Shown here one piece after another: positions 20,697 through 33,498 of a DNA stretch of 64,000 nt. The stretch spans positions 47,924,542-47,988,541 of the forward strand of contig CM055099.1 of assembly GCA_029204225.1 (NCBI GenBank), given 5' to 3'. Within the stretch, counting starts at the first letter, position 1. Every line of letters begins with the position of its first letter. The notes under the pieces were generated by a model. The model saw only the letters and a program-made list of their open reading frames with translations, was not told the DNA's origin and searched no databases. A program made the translations under genes and the position numbers. Source of the stretch: Diphasiastrum complanatum (lineage: Eukaryota > Streptophyta > Lycopodiopsida > Lycopodiales > Lycopodiaceae).

Positions 20697-23149
20697 TAGG
20701 TACAAGTGAGTGCCCTTGGAAATTGCTGGGTTGATCATTGATGAATGGATATTTTAGTGACAATCCTGAAAAATCAAAGTGAGAAAGACATCAAATTATG
20801 GCAAGGGCATTTTGCCAAGTCATAGTGAACTGGTCTTGAATCCGATGGAGAGTAAACCTTTTTGTTCTTTCCCTCCAATTTCCTATGTTTTTAAGAAGTA
20901 GTCTATTTTTTAAGATTCTTGCCTTGTACTAAATCTTGCATCTAGTTAGCAGTGGTGAAAGGGAAAAACATACACGTGGCATGTTGTGGTTGGTCAAGAG
21001 GAACCTGATTTTAGGACAAAGCAGGCTCTCACAAAAAACGTTTAATCTCAGGCACCCATTTGCAATTGCATCACGTATCGTTCATCCGACGACTGGCTTT
21101 TGTCTTGTAGCAAGTTTCACTGCTCCCACGGCTCGGCCTGCACCCACCGATAATACCCTCCTCATGAAGGATACCTAGTGCAGATTGCTTGCTAGCAAAA
21201 TGTACATTAATATATTAATCTATTAGCTTAATAAATTTATGTAAGCTAAGCTTTATAAGGATCTACCAACATTACTACACAAATTTCTTGCATATGAAAT
21301 GACAAAAGAAAAGAAAAGATTGCATTTAAAACAACTGTCTTTTTTCTTCCTGTAAGTTTTTATTATGAAATTGATTTTTGGAGAAAGATGCAAGTTCCAT
21401 TGCTATACTTTGTCGGCTTTCCTAAACATTCGTGAAAAAATAAAAACCACTAGAAAATGCTTTCGCAAGTGTAAAGGATGGAAGGCAAGTCCCGACTCTC
21501 TTAATATGGCTATTGTGTACAACTTTTTGTGGGCTTTAATAAAATTAGCCAAGCTAGAATAAAATGGTCATAGATCAATGGTAAAAGGTAATCAAAATTT
21601 TCATTCCCAATCATAAATTTCTCTCTGATTATAATTAGCCCCTAAATCTTTAAAAAAAAAAAATTGAACTCATGACTGGGAAGGTAGTGTTGCTTTCTTT
21701 CCTGAAAATTTGCCCACAAAAGTTTGCATGAAAAACATAAAAGACTAATATGCTTGAGTTTTCTATAACTTTCATGAAATTTTTAGCTACAAAAAGCAAG
21801 ATCTGCCCAAGAACAAGTGCCCCCAACCTCTTTGCATACTTTCTTAAGCAATGTCAATCTTTGCAGATTCAATGCAGCTAAACAATAAATTGTAAAATGC
21901 CCACGTAAATATTATACTAAGAGACCATCATGGATAAGGCCAAACTTTGTGAGTCCCCATTTGATAGGGAATTGTTTACCATGATTTTGGGCTTTTACTT
22001 CCAACCAAGGTCACAAATTGTAGTTACCATAATTTGATAATCTAATTATAAAAATTGTTTTTGGAGCTTGGATGTGGAGATGAAACCTAAAAATGGGTGG
22101 ATGGGGACAAAGAACCTATTTTTCATGGGGGTAGGGGTCTTGATTCTAAACTCATTAGCTTGGATGCAGGGTTGGACCCCTATAATTGAAGAACGTATAA
22201 AAACAAATTTTCAATACAAAAAAAAGTGGGAGAACAAAGGATCCTAGTTTTCAAAAAGAATGGTCATCATAAAGAGTACGAGAGGTGGGTTGTCTTCCGT
22301 ATGGGTCACTGGGTAATGGTCCAAACTAAAGCTAGAAAAAGTTCTCTTTTCTCTTGCAAAGTCTGCTTTTTGATGCACCGTGCATGAGTACCATGTACAA
22401 GAGCTCGCTACTCATGTACACAAGCAATCTTCCATGCTATAAAGTTACACCCTTTGACATATTCATTCATGTGTGATGTGAAAAATAGGGTTATAATTGC
22501 AAATTATAAAAAAAGGGATGAATCATGAATATCACATTGAGCACATGTAGCTTACCTTTGCACATCCATATGCAAATATGCACAATCATAGTGGGTCATC
22601 ATTACACAAGCTTAGGGAATATTGATCATCAAGCATATTTATGAATTTTCTTTTCATGTTCAAACTTCAAAGGATTACACAATTTCCATGGACCATGAAA
22701 GTATTGACAAAAAGTAAGAAATTTTCAAGAACAAATGGCAATAGTGGTAAAGAAGCATATATGTCAATGCAACCATTTCTTAGAACCTAATTGACCTTGT
22801 AATATCAAAAAGTGGGAAAGAAGCATATGTCAAATGGAACCTTTTATTAGCACCTAATTGACCTTGCAATAATGGAAAGTGGAGGGTCCTTATGTTTCTT
22901 TGCCAAAAATCAACTTTAAATTGTACTCCCCTTTTTGTTTTTCTAAATTATATTATTTTTCTATTGGTTTTCAATGTGGCCAATTTTTTCTTTTGTCACC
23001 TTTTAGCGTGTTGACAAATATCAAAATTTTCTATGAAAAGTTAAATCCTTTATAGTTATCCAATGATTAATGTTTTGTTGCTTACAAAGTTTATCAAATC
23101 AAATCTAACACAGACCAATTCTTTTTATGAACTTTGTGAGCACTTAGAT

Positions 23150-23248
23150 GAACTTTGTTGATTTTTCGTGAGCACTAATTATCGACCGTAAGAGGGGTAC
23201 ACACTTTTTTGTGAGCACTAATTATCGACCGTAAGAGGGTACACACTT
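23150..23248. repeat. 43-bp tandem duplication upstream of the DUF1685 gene
   Basis: GTGAGCACTAATTATCGACC followed by GTAAGAGGGGTACACACTT is repeated back to back (about 23,168-23,210 and 23,211-23,249), with one G missing in the second copy. It lies about 430 bp before the start codon, so it could be in the promoter. Confidence 0.8.
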
Positions 23249-23674
23249 CACACGTGGAAATAGACCCATTGGGGATTCCGGGCCCATATGCATTGCAAAA
23301 AGTGAGTGAGGCATTACAATTTTACATACATGATTGAGAGGACAATGCAAATTGGCAATGGCCCACAAAAGAATTTTGTTTTTCTTTGAAGAACAAAAGA
23401 AATTGAGTATGGGCCACCCTGGCTGCAGCAGTACTGCAGTAGTCACAAATTGACAAGCTCAAAATTTGTGGAAACCTGTGCCAGGTGTGGAAAATCCTTG
23501 GAAAAACAGTCCATTTCCATGCATTTATTGCTCTGTCCTGAATTAAAGAGCTTAAAAGATTGAGTCTGCTTTGATTTCTTCCCTTAAATCCCAAAAAACA
23601 GAACCCATCTCAAAGAAGAGCTCCTTTCTGCTCTTCCCAGTTCTTCTTCTTCTTCTTCTGTTTTTCCTTGGGCT

Positions 23675-26135
23675 ATGGCGGCCTATTCCACATCCCCATC
23701 CCTCTCCTCGTCTTCCTCGCTCGACATCCCGACTTCCTCCTCTTCCTCCTCCCAGACCCACCTGGAATTTCTCTTCTTCTCATCCGCAGATCAAGCTGTT
23801 CCTCTCATAGCTCAGAGTGATGATGCGGCGCTGCAGCTCATCGATGAGCTATGGTTCTGGGAGAATGTGCTGAGATGGCCAGGCAGGGGACAGTTACGCA
23901 GGGAAGCCGTGGCCGCTATGGAAGCGCCTGATGTGGGTTCTGATCCTGGCGTGAGTATGGGCATGAGCATGGAGTTGATGCATCCGTGTTCTGCTCTAGC
24001 AGTCTCCAAGGACAGTGCCATAGAGCTTACTAGGCCACAGCTCGAAAAACCTAAGGCATTCAGGGAGCTTTTTGAGCCAAGGATGAACGACAAGGGGGAA
24101 AGATTAGTTCATCCTGAGGCAGTAGTGGGAAATTTGAATACGGAGTCAAAGATGGAGCAGTCCATGAATCATCCTCCTAATGTTATGCATCAAAAGCAGG
24201 AACATATTAAAGCCACGAAAGATGATGATAAGCTAGAATCTCAAAAGGTGAATCGAGAGTTCAGAGAGAGAGATTTACCAGATTTTCTTTTTGAAACGAG
24301 TTCTGCCTCTTGTATGAATCTGTTTGTAGTGCGTTGGACTTCAATAGCAGAGAACCTGAAAAATAGAAATGTTTTGTTTAAGCATAACCTGTCCTTATGA
24401 TCAGACGTTTTAGTGAATTTGAACGAGGATGGGAGCTACATCATAGTGATCTCAAAGTGAAGCTCTTACTAGAATACTTGGTTCTCATGTTTTGTAACCG
24501 TATTCTGCTCTGATCTCGAAAAGGTCAAACTTTATAGAACATGTAGACACTTAAAGCGGATGTACAATAATCTCCATAAATACACCCGAATCACGAATTT
24601 ACACTGATAGTTTCTTAAGAGCATGAAGTAGAAGCCTATATAGCTAGCTGCCAGCATCTATATCTGTTTGGTTTCTCAAATGAATTTACAGGTCAGTAAT
24701 TTGTTGATATATTGGTAAGTGAACGAGGCTATTTTCAGATTGAAGATTGTTCTTTATTCTACATGAAGGATTCTTTCGAATTTAATGGTTCTCAAGTTAC
24801 TTCCTTTTAGCCGGCAATTTGCTAGACTTACTATCTGAATATTTCATGTGTTGAAATTGAGACTTTGGAGTTGAAGAAGAAGGTGAGCACGAGCAATAAA
24901 AGTTTTCCTCTCTTGGAAAAATCCTATCCAAAATCTTCGTCTGCCCTAAACTATAAAAGACCATAACAACAATTTTTTTTTTAACTCTCATGACCAAATT
25001 AAGACTTTTACAAGAAGTAGAAACTGCCAATAGTTTACAAAAAACATCTTTCAGCAGCAAATTCGTTCGCAGAATATTTCACACTAGTTTTGGACAGTTT
25101 TAAGTAGAGAAAATTTGTCTGATTTTACCTAAGGCAATGTCATTCCAACTTTTACCTTAGCAGCTCGCAAAAGCTTTGCAAATGACTTACACTGTCATTC
25201 AAGGTCACCGGAAAGATTATTCCCCTAAGCATAATACTTTCGAACTCTGTTAACCCTTTGGGGGAATTTTGATGTGTCATGGTCCTTGCTGGGGCAAGTT
25301 TTCTAATTGGTAGTAGAAGCAGAGTAGCAGCAGAATGGACCAAACAGAATGCACTTATTGATAGATAATCAATATTGAGATTCCTGATTGTGAGACTGTA
25401 GCAACTAGTTTTCAAGTTCTCCGCATTAGCAATCTGTAGAGAAAAAAATGCCGAGCCTAGGTCAGTTAGCTATTTGAACGTACAAAAAAGCACATTCCTT
25501 GTATCAATATTCCAAACAGAAGTCATATGTGTTCTGGTTCTGATAATCGTTGTGAGAAAGTACAAGATGCCATTGGCCATGTATCCTATGCTTTGTGCTG
25601 CAAATGTGAATCTGCTCAATATACATTTCTCATTTTGCTGTAGTTTAATTCATGTTATGTTGTGTTTATACAGGAGCCTCGCAATCCCATAACGTCGAGA
25701 AAACCCCAACTCGAGACAATCACTTCAGGAAAGCAGTTGGTAACAGAGAGTAAGATGGGTACTCCGTTGGTCAGGCGGCGAAGACGAGAACAGAGGAAGC
25801 GAATCAAAAGCCTGACAGATCTTGAGTATGATGAAGTAAAAGGTTTTAGGGAGCTTGGTTTCAACTTCAGTGAGGATGAGCTCACACCTCGCATGGTTAG
25901 ATTGGTTCCTGGATTGAAGCCTCTTAGCTGGAACAGCTCAGATGCAACTGATTTGCAATCTGAAACATCACCAACTCAAAGAGTATATCCATCTGAGGAT
26001 TGGTGGATAAGAAAGACAGGGCCTCCTATACAAAAGTGGCGACTCCCTGATCCACAGAGGGAAGGGATAGACATGAAAGAACAGTTGAAGTTTTGGGCAC
26101 GTGCAGTAGCTTCTAATGTGAAGCAAGAATGCTAG
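23675..26135 (+). CDS. DUF1685 family protein, two coding exons
   Basis: Exon 1 is 23,675-24,247 (191 codons, ATG in GGCTATGGCGG after a CT-rich 5' UTR). The donor AAAG/GTGAAT and the acceptor TTATACAG/GAGCC (exon 2: 25,674-26,135) are both phase 0, giving about 344 residues and a 1,426-bp intron. Residues 1-30 are Ser-rich. Exon 2 has a basic patch (VRRRRREQRKR, about 224-234), then SLTDLEYDEVKGFRELGFNF at about 237-256, the hallmark of plant DUF1685, and a C-terminal LKFWARAVASNVKQ matching the family's 'LRHWAQAVACSVRQ' end. The family has no established biochemical role; many members are small nuclear-predicted plant proteins. The N-terminal 190 residues are not recognised. Exon structure is predicted, and an extra exon in the intron is possible. 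Confidence 0.8.
24248..25673 (+). other. Intron of the DUF1685 gene (predicted)
   Basis: GT...AG bounded and AT-rich, with a T-rich tract and TATACAG at the acceptor. Reading past the donor stays open to 24,400, so an intron-retained transcript would add about 50 residues and stop. No element coding sequence is seen inside. Confidence 0.65.
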
Positions 26136-26795
26136 ACTTCTATGAACCGATCTTATATTGCTTGTATCTTTTTACTCATCCGTGTAGATACCTGTATAAC
26201 ACCAGATTGCCATGCCTTGATACCATTGGCCAGTCAAAAGCAATAGACTCATGGTAGTTTGTTGATTCCAGCATGGCATCACACTATCCTAGGAGACAAA
26301 AGTCCATGGTAGTGTACTGCTGGTAACTATTCAGGTCAACTTATGATGTGCCTTTTGTAAGAATGCTTTCAAGGGCTTGCTTGTACGCATCTAATCCCAC
26401 GATGTCTATTTTGTATCAAATTTTTTTCCATATGCAGAGAAATTTTTGGGCACGGGCAGTAGCTTCTAATGTGAAGCAAGAATGCTAGACTTCTATGAAC
26501 CGATCTTATATTGCTTGGATCTTTGTACTCATCCATGTAGATACCTGTATAACACCAGATTGCCATGCCTTGATACCATTGGCCAGTCAAAAGCAAGACT
26601 CATGGTAGTTTGATGATTCCAGCATGGAATCACACTATCCTAGGAAACAAAAATCCATGGTAGATTACACATGTACACTGCTGGTAACTATTCAAGTCAC
26701 CTCAATGATGTGCCTTTTGTAAGAATGCTTTCAAGAGGTTGCTTGTATGCATCTAACCCCTGATGTCCATTTTGTATCAAAAATTTTTTCATATG
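26094..26795 (+). repeat. Tandem duplication of the DUF1685 gene 3' end (~350 bp)
   Basis: The segment from TTTTGGGCACG (26,094), covering the last 13 codons, the stop and the 3' flank, is repeated from about 26,446. Copy 2 keeps GCAGTAGCTTCTAATGTGAA, the AGAATGCTAG stop and most of the flank (26,475-26,795), with scattered substitutions and small indels. Each copy ends with TTTTTTCCATATGCAG or TTTTTTCATATGCAG. The unit would make a decoy last exon: ATATGCAG/AG could serve as a second acceptor. Confidence 0.85.
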
Positions 26796-26799
26796 CAGG

Positions 26800-28741
26800 G
26801 AAATTTTAAGGATCATGGCAGCTTACCTGATTGTGCCTATCATGTGGTAGTCAGTTGAGCTACATGATTACCATTGCTGGAAGTGGAAACTGTATGCATG
26901 GCAGCTTACCGTACATCACTGGAGCACACACATTCTCTCTTTCAGGTGCACCAGATTTTCAGTTTTCAATCTACTCGCAATGCTGTTAGTCTGCAATTCG
27001 GTTCATCTGGTAAATCACCTTTGCGGCCCAATGCTCCTTGTTCATCATGCTTAAGTTGGAATAGCTTACATATCTTTGAACTAGCTTTTACATGAGTGCC
27101 TTTGAAGGTTCTCATGGTCTACACATCTAAATGTGCCACTCATCGAATAGAGAATGGGCTACCAAGAATTGTTTTCGATTAAAAGCTACTTTGATGAGAC
27201 TTGGACACGTTTTGGAAGCTTTTGATCGTACTTTAGAATTTGAAGAGTTTGTAGATTGGCCTCAAGGTAGATTGAAACTATTTCTCAGATGACTTTGATG
27301 CGTTTCATGTTATTCTTGGTCTTTTAAGAGTCCAATTTCTATACAGTGCTAGTTCAGCTGCATTTTATTCCAAGTCTGGTTTTATAGTCAGCAGATGTAG
27401 GAAGTATATTATCCACAGCTGTTCCTGAAACTGGAAATGCCAGATGAATTGCTGTAAATTGTAATGTATAACTTTTAATTCAACGTGTGCTTTTCATTAG
27501 TAGTCTTTTAAGCGTCCAATTTGTAGAGAGTGCTCGTTCAATTATATTTAATGCAAAGTCTGGCTTGAAAGTCAGCAGATGTAGGAAGTATTTCATCTAC
27601 AGCTGTTTCTGAAACGGGGAATGCCAGATGAATCATGAATTGCTGTAAATTGTAATGTATAACTTTTAACTGTCTTATTATCTGATAAAATTTGAGTCTT
27701 CATAAGTTGTGCGCAAGCACTAAGGATTTGGATTATAAAAAGCAATATTGATTAAAGTAATGGCTGTGGTTTTACTATTTTTTGATTAAGTTGGTCATTA
27801 TACTGTTGTGGAACTTTGAAACTCTGTTTTACATTTTTTTATCATGTTGCCAAGAATGGATAGTAAGTTAACTCTCAAGGGATGGCTATCAAACTAATCT
27901 GCAGCAGACCGAAACATGCCTTGTTCCAGTTGGTTATGAAAAAAGTTACATGCACCTGTGGATCCACTTATTGAGGCTCTATGTTACGGTGCCACCAGGT
28001 TCTTCAAAAGAATTTTTTGGCAACACTATAATATAGGGAAACTCTAGTTTGAAGTGGGAAGGTTTCTTCCCAGCCAATTTCCGAAAACTTGCAAAAAACA
28101 GCCAAAAAAGAAATGGAGCCAATGGTGAGATGCTCGAAATACTATGGCAAGTCTTTGATGACATCATAAAAAAAAAATGTAGTTTGACACTCGATGAAAA
28201 AATTCTCCTAGAAGCCAACACAATACTACAAGTTTTACCAAGAAGTGAATTCTTTCAAGGTTTTGGATTGACAATTTGCAACCAATTTCACAAATTAGGA
28301 GAATATGAGGACACAAAATTTCACTTCACAATCACATTTTGAACCAAAGGGGAAGCACATCTAGTTGGATGGGACATTCTTTAAGGTTTTTGTAAGCATC
28401 AACTTTACGCTTGCTAAGGACCTACGCTCAATCCTAACTCCAGCATGTCTAAGTTAGATTGAAACTATGAATCCTCTAATTTCATATCTTTATCTTGTAC
28501 AAAAAGAAGCTACTTATTCAACAAAAATAGCATAGAACCAAATAAATCAGCTTTGGACGATGTTTCAACCTTTTAAGGACTTCAAATTACCTACAAAAAT
28601 AATAAACTTTGCAAAAAAGAAAAATCTACTTCTAAAATCTACATATCTATATACGTTTATGTTGGTATATCCATGAAAAGTTAACCAAGGTACTCAACAA
28701 CATCGAAAGATAACGAAGAGAAGAGATTGCTGGTTTTTTTT
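26800..28741. other. Spacer sequence without a recognised gene
   Basis: It contains a diverged tandem duplication (27,322-27,479 and 27,502-27,669, sharing AGTCAGCAGATGTAGGAAGT and GCTGTAAATTGTAATGTATA). A 97-codon frame at 28,049-28,342 (EMLEILWQVFDDIIKKK) has no recognised domain. Confidence 0.4.
27322..27669. repeat. Tandem duplication, ~170-180 bp unit
   Basis: Two diverged copies share, in order, GTCTTTTAAG, GTCAGCAGATGTAGGAAGTA, AATGCCAGATGAAT and TGTAAATTGTAATGTATAAC. The second copy has an 8-bp insertion (CATGAATT-like) near the end. Confidence 0.8.
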
Positions 28742-28919
28742 GGACATCAATAATACTTTGTGATTTGGTTCATGTTTGATCAAGTTCTATTAGATTTTGC
28801 ATCTCATTCATAGAGTAGATACTGATTTTTCTACATTGGCAGGATTGTTGATTTGTTCTCTTTCTAAACCCAAGATCAATTTATGGATTTGGATCATCAT
28901 TGATCTGAATTCTTTCGCA
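28742..28919 (+). mobile_element. Diverged LTR end of the copia-B family
   Basis: It matches the last ~175 bp of the copia-B LTR in order: TTTGGTTCATGTTTGATCAA, TTTGCATCTCATT, TGATTTTTCTACATTGGCAG and GATCTGAA, ending TTCGCA. The identity is clearly lower than between the two arms, and no primer site follows, so this is an old solo or 3' LTR relic of the same family. Confidence 0.8.
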
Positions 28920-31042
28920 GTACATAGTTGCATATGATGATGGTGTACCTGTGGTCGAGGTATGCTTTAATCATAAACAACGTTAAATGTATGTAGCGTT
29001 ACGTTCGGGTAGTGTAGACTGTTGGTGCCCTTTCATAACAACAATACATCCCATTTTGTAAGTCTTTTGCATTTGCTCAAGCTATTGACTAATTGTGAAA
29101 TCATTATGTGGTGAAAAAGTATCGAAAAGAGAGCGATTGTATCATTGTTCATGTTGATCCATTCTACACTAGACAATCAATATCAATGCGTGTGTTGATA
29201 GCATAGAAAAATTGAGCTAAGTGGTTTTTCAACGTATCACTTTTCAGTGTGGATCGTTGTAATAGCGGATCAGAGAAGTGGAATACCAAAAACGAGTAAG
29301 CCTTGTGGTTGTCAGCCGCAATGGGAACTCACTTTGTGCTAATCAATCAATCAATCAAAACGTGTGTATAGACCTGATCCATGCGACTGTCATCAGCGCT
29401 GGATTGTAACTAATCATTACAAGCTCAATCACAAATAAAAAAGATGTATATAATACTTTGCCTATGCAGTTATTAGCAAAATTGTGTTATCAACCATAAA
29501 AAACTTTATTGAGTAAGTTATTGAAATAAACTTTGGCTTCCTAATAAGTGGTAAAAGGAGGTGAGCCACACTGAAAGGATTTTTAAAGTCTTTTGAAAAA
29601 ATTCTCACGAAGGCTTCTGTATCTTTCCAGACGATCAGCTCTAGAACTGCTAGAACTGCTTTCTGCAGTTGGCATTCATCTTTAACTGACAAACATCTAA
29701 ATCCAATAGATTAGCAATCCCCGGCAATGGCACAAAAAATAAGCATATGTCATGTTATACTTATCTTAATTGTAAGGATATGTAGTATAAAAGATTGTCG
29801 CTCCCCAGATAAACTATTTATTATTGTTTTTTGAGATGTTTTTAACTCATTTATTGTTCTTTGATCAAAAGCTAGTTGTCAACGGACATTTAGAAGTATT
29901 GGCGACCAGTATCACCGGTTAGAATGTGGTTTCAAACATACAAAAGTGAAAGATATTGATGTCGACTAATCTCATATCGAACATGTTGCATTATAGATTG
30001 GTGTATCCGACTTATCGGCCAGACCGATCTATCGGTCTGTGCACCTAATAAAGCAGGGTCTGTTGCATCAGATAAACCAAGCTAGAAAAACATACAAATG
30101 TCTCAACACAATCCAAATGTAGTCCGACAATTTGTCCTCAACAACAGAAAGCGCTCATTCAAAAGAACGACTAACTACTAACTTAAACTGCACAAGTATC
30201 CATATGCACATTTCAAAATATTGATTCACAACAACACAGAGCAAGCTTTAGGATGTGTAAGTCAGGATATATGTAATGTAACAGTGATTCCAAATGTTAA
30301 CATCACAATTAAATTCCAAGCAATCAATTATTCAATCACACAGACAATCAAATAACCAATGAGTTTTAAGACAATCTTAGCAATGAATTTATGGTTGCTC
30401 GCATACGACAATATCAAGGCTAAGGAAGTGTCTGACCAGAGTTACAATCACAAGCACATCCGACAAGGTGAGGCTTAGCAACTGTCAAAAACAGAAGTAC
30501 TCAGCAAGCAAAAGGCTTATGAAAGCAGAGAGAAGGGAAAACTTGAAGACTCAAACTCTCTCTGTGATCTCCTAAAAAACTCGGTGGTTGTATTAAAGCG
30601 TAAGTGGTGTACATATAGGAAACGAGAGCGAAAGTACGCAGCTCTTCAGTAACCGATATGCCACTTGCTATTTAATTTAATTAACTAAATCCATCAAATA
30701 GAAAAATCACAAGTATACATTTCCTAGGTGGCATCCTTGTCACGTGGCTTTGCTCCAATGAGAAGCAAGCACATGGAAGGTTGCAACGCTTGCTTGAGGT
30801 GTAATTAATGCATCTTCTAGAATGTTTTGCTCTTAGGGCTAGCCTTCTTATTAAGGTTCATGTCGTTTTGTAACTGCCCTTTGGAATATAGTCCTTCCTT
30901 CAGTCACATTTATTTAGGCCTCTTTATCTTTGATATATCTTTGAATAACTTGTCATTGTCGTGTCCATTAGATATTTCTTCATATTCAATGGTTATCTTC
31001 ATCAGTTGAGTAGGTTCATTGGGGTTGTAATTCAATAAAAAT
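28920..31042. other. Spacer sequence without a recognised gene
   Basis: AT-rich, with short frames only. Noted features are an AATC microrepeat near 29,342 and an inverted motif near 30,007-30,040 (CGGCCAGACCGATC / ATCGGTCTG). It may include decayed LTR sequence upstream of the copia-A integrase, but no primer site was found. Confidence 0.35.
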
Positions 31043-32345
31043 ATGCATGTAATAGGGTATTACAAGGAACTTGCTCTCGGCCTTCCAAGATCTTTTGCAA
31101 ACGAGAAAAGGGCATGTAAAGCTTTTGCCTTGGCTAAGGCACACAAGTTACCTTTTTCAAGCTCAATCACAAAGGCAAGTCATCCTCTCGAGTTGATCCA
31201 CTTGGGTATTCATTTTGCTAGTACAAAGAGCAATGGTGGACTTACAATGTTTGTCACCTTCATAGATGATTACTCAAGATATGGATGGGTATATCTACTT
31301 TCCTCTAAAGCACATGTTTTTGAGAGTTTTGTCAAGTTCAAGACTTTTGTTGAGAACCATCATGATCACAAGGTCAAAGTTTTTAGAAGTGATAATGGTG
31401 AAGAATATGTATCAAATGAATTTAAATACTTTTGTGACTTTTTGGTTAGAAGCTCTCATGTGTGCTAATTTCTTATGTAATAGAGTTCCATGTAGTTCTA
31501 TAAATGGTAAAACATATTATGAGTTGTTGTATGGAGAAAGGCCTAATCTCAAAGACTTGAAGGTGTTTGGATGCATTTGCTATGTACATGTCCCTTTGGA
31601 CACAAGGACCAAGGAGGATCCATCATCCATCAAGGGGATCATGGTAGGCTATGGCAATGCAAGCAAAGGTTACAAAATCTTCATTCTCTCTTCTCAAAAG
31701 TTTGTCATTTTCAGATTTTTGATGAGACTAGAATGCATACCACTATATTGGAAGAGAGGTAGTCGAGATCAAGGAGGAGCTAGAGCCAAGAACACCAAGC
31801 ACACCAAGAAGATCCACAAGGTCAAGGATGGAGCCATTAAGGCTCACATACAAGGACAAGGGTAAGCAAGCCGATGGAAGTACTTCTTCTTATGCTTTCA
31901 TCACATCTTTTGAAGAGCCTTCAAATGTTAGTGAAGCCTTAGAATCAAAGGAGTGGTTTCAAGCTACGTGTGATGAGTACAATGCATTGATGGACAATGA
32001 TACTTGGATGCTTGTTGATCTACCTATGGATAAGAGTGTGATTGGATGTAAGTGGGTTTTTAAGCTCAAGTTGAATCAAGATGGGAGTGCTTCTAAGCAC
32101 AAGGCAAGGCTTGTGGCCAAGGGGTATGCTCAATCAAAGGACATAGATTATGATGAGACCTTTGCACCCGTGGCAAAGATGGTCACCATAAGACTAATCA
32201 TTGCTCTTGCTTCTCACTTTGGTTGGTTTTTGTTTCAAATGGATGTGTCAAATGAATTTTATATGGCTATATGGAAGAGGACATATTCATAGAGCAGCTC
32301 GAGAGCTTCATCAAGCAAGGTATGGAAGACAAGGTGTGCCATCTC
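31043..32345 (+). pseudogene. Copia-A integrase and N-terminal RT (5' half of the split element)
   Basis: The order is the end of the GAG-pre-integrase (ALAKAHKLPF), integrase (MFVTFIDDYSRYGWVYLL; VFRSDNGEEYVSNEF, the two Asp-bearing core motifs), a deletion and frame change near 31,440-31,460, the NGKTYYELLYGERP / FGCICYVHVP block, a linker, and RT (31,828-32,292: GCKWVFKLKLNQDGSASKHK, GYAQSKDIDYDETFAPV, FQMDVSNEF). The matching 3' half (YVDD region and RNase H) is at 43,330-44,275 in the same orientation, with the nested elements between. Similarity to copia RT stops near 32,345. Confidence 0.88.
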
Positions 32346-33498
32346 AAAGCCATCGAAGCCAAACTAGAAGCCGATACAACGTCAAGGGCAGTTATAAGGA
32401 TGAGATGTTGCTATGCTAGATGAGGATGGCAACACGGTTTCACTTGTGCATGTTTTGCTCACGTCTCTTGTTATCGTTATCAAGGCGCAAGTCCTATGTA
32501 TGCACAAGTAGAAGACATGACTTCAAGTAGAGTTCTTCCACAAGTAGAAGACATGGCTTCAAAGAATTGAACTTTGCAAAAATATTGTTGTGTAAAGATC
32601 AAACTTGCATGTAGCTCACAATGAAGTACCTGTCGTAAAACGGTGGTCGTGAGCGCAGCGGAGGCTCGGTTGCTCAAAGTGTAGGTGTGTAGGAATGGAA
32701 ACGCAATAGTTAGTAGCAGAGATATTCAAGTAGAAGAATTCATACTGTTTACGCAAAAGAACAACGTAGTAGTGAGATAAAAATTGCACTATGATAAATA
32801 TGAACAGTGAGTACAATGGCTTGAAGTAATAACTTCAGCTTGCTAAGCATGATAACGCTGGCTACAGATAACTGTAATTGAAAGAGAAATTAAAAAATTA
32901 ACACTTACATAGCTTGATTCAAGCTAATATAGAGATTTATAAGAGAGGAAATATCTTACAAGCCTTTAAGGCTATTTATGCCAGCCGTAGCATATGTACA
33001 AAAGTTGGTAACCGCTTCACCACCTTTTGGATATTTGGTTGTCCAGCTGTTTTTAGGGTTGCTGATACGTTTGGCGATGTCGGTTTGCCAATGTAGGAAA
33101 AATGCGAAAAAGTCGAAAAACCCGCAGGTGTCCGTTAGACTGAAGGTATGTAAATCCCGAAGACGCCCTTATATTTTAAGGAAGTGAAAAAGCCGAACGT
33201 GCCTTAGTTTTAAGACAGCGAAAAAGCCGAAAGGTGCCTTAGAATGGTTTTAAGACATTCTGGGTTTTGTGTCACATTTTTCGCAAAGAGGCAAAAAAGG
33301 CGAAGGTGGTCTAGAAATATTTTGTAAGTCATTCTGGCCAATATATCACATTTTTTGTGAAGGCATGAAAAAGGGCGAAGAAGGCAAAAGCAAAGGTGTC
33401 TTAAATCGTTTAAGGCATAAATGGGAAAAAACTTAAAGGAAAAAAAAATGTGAAGGTCCGAAATCATGTTGTCGGCCTTCTGTTTTCAGGATGCTCAT

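Larger units (their letters stand above)
19911..23560. other. Left half of the spacer: no confident gene
   Basis: Single-copy-looking AT-rich DNA. A possible exon at about 20,469-20,696 (+) encodes KFTVFREESTGNVYTSFRAV and then RKIIESMNLTPDQC before a hydrophobic end and stop; no family was recognised. Imperfect tandem repeats of about 75 bp lie at 22,733-22,880 (GAAGCATAT...CCTAATTGACCTTG twice). I see no transposon coding domain. Confidence 0.4.

Noticed and set aside
20936-21178. Possible gene or organelle-derived insert
   Set aside because: Composition is somewhat protein-like, but no domain, exon partner or organelle gene was recognised.
23675-24400. Reading exon 1 of the DUF1685 gene as a complete single-exon gene
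   Set aside because: The family domain and C-terminus are in 25,674-26,135, and a strong in-phase donor at 24,248 joins the two blocks.
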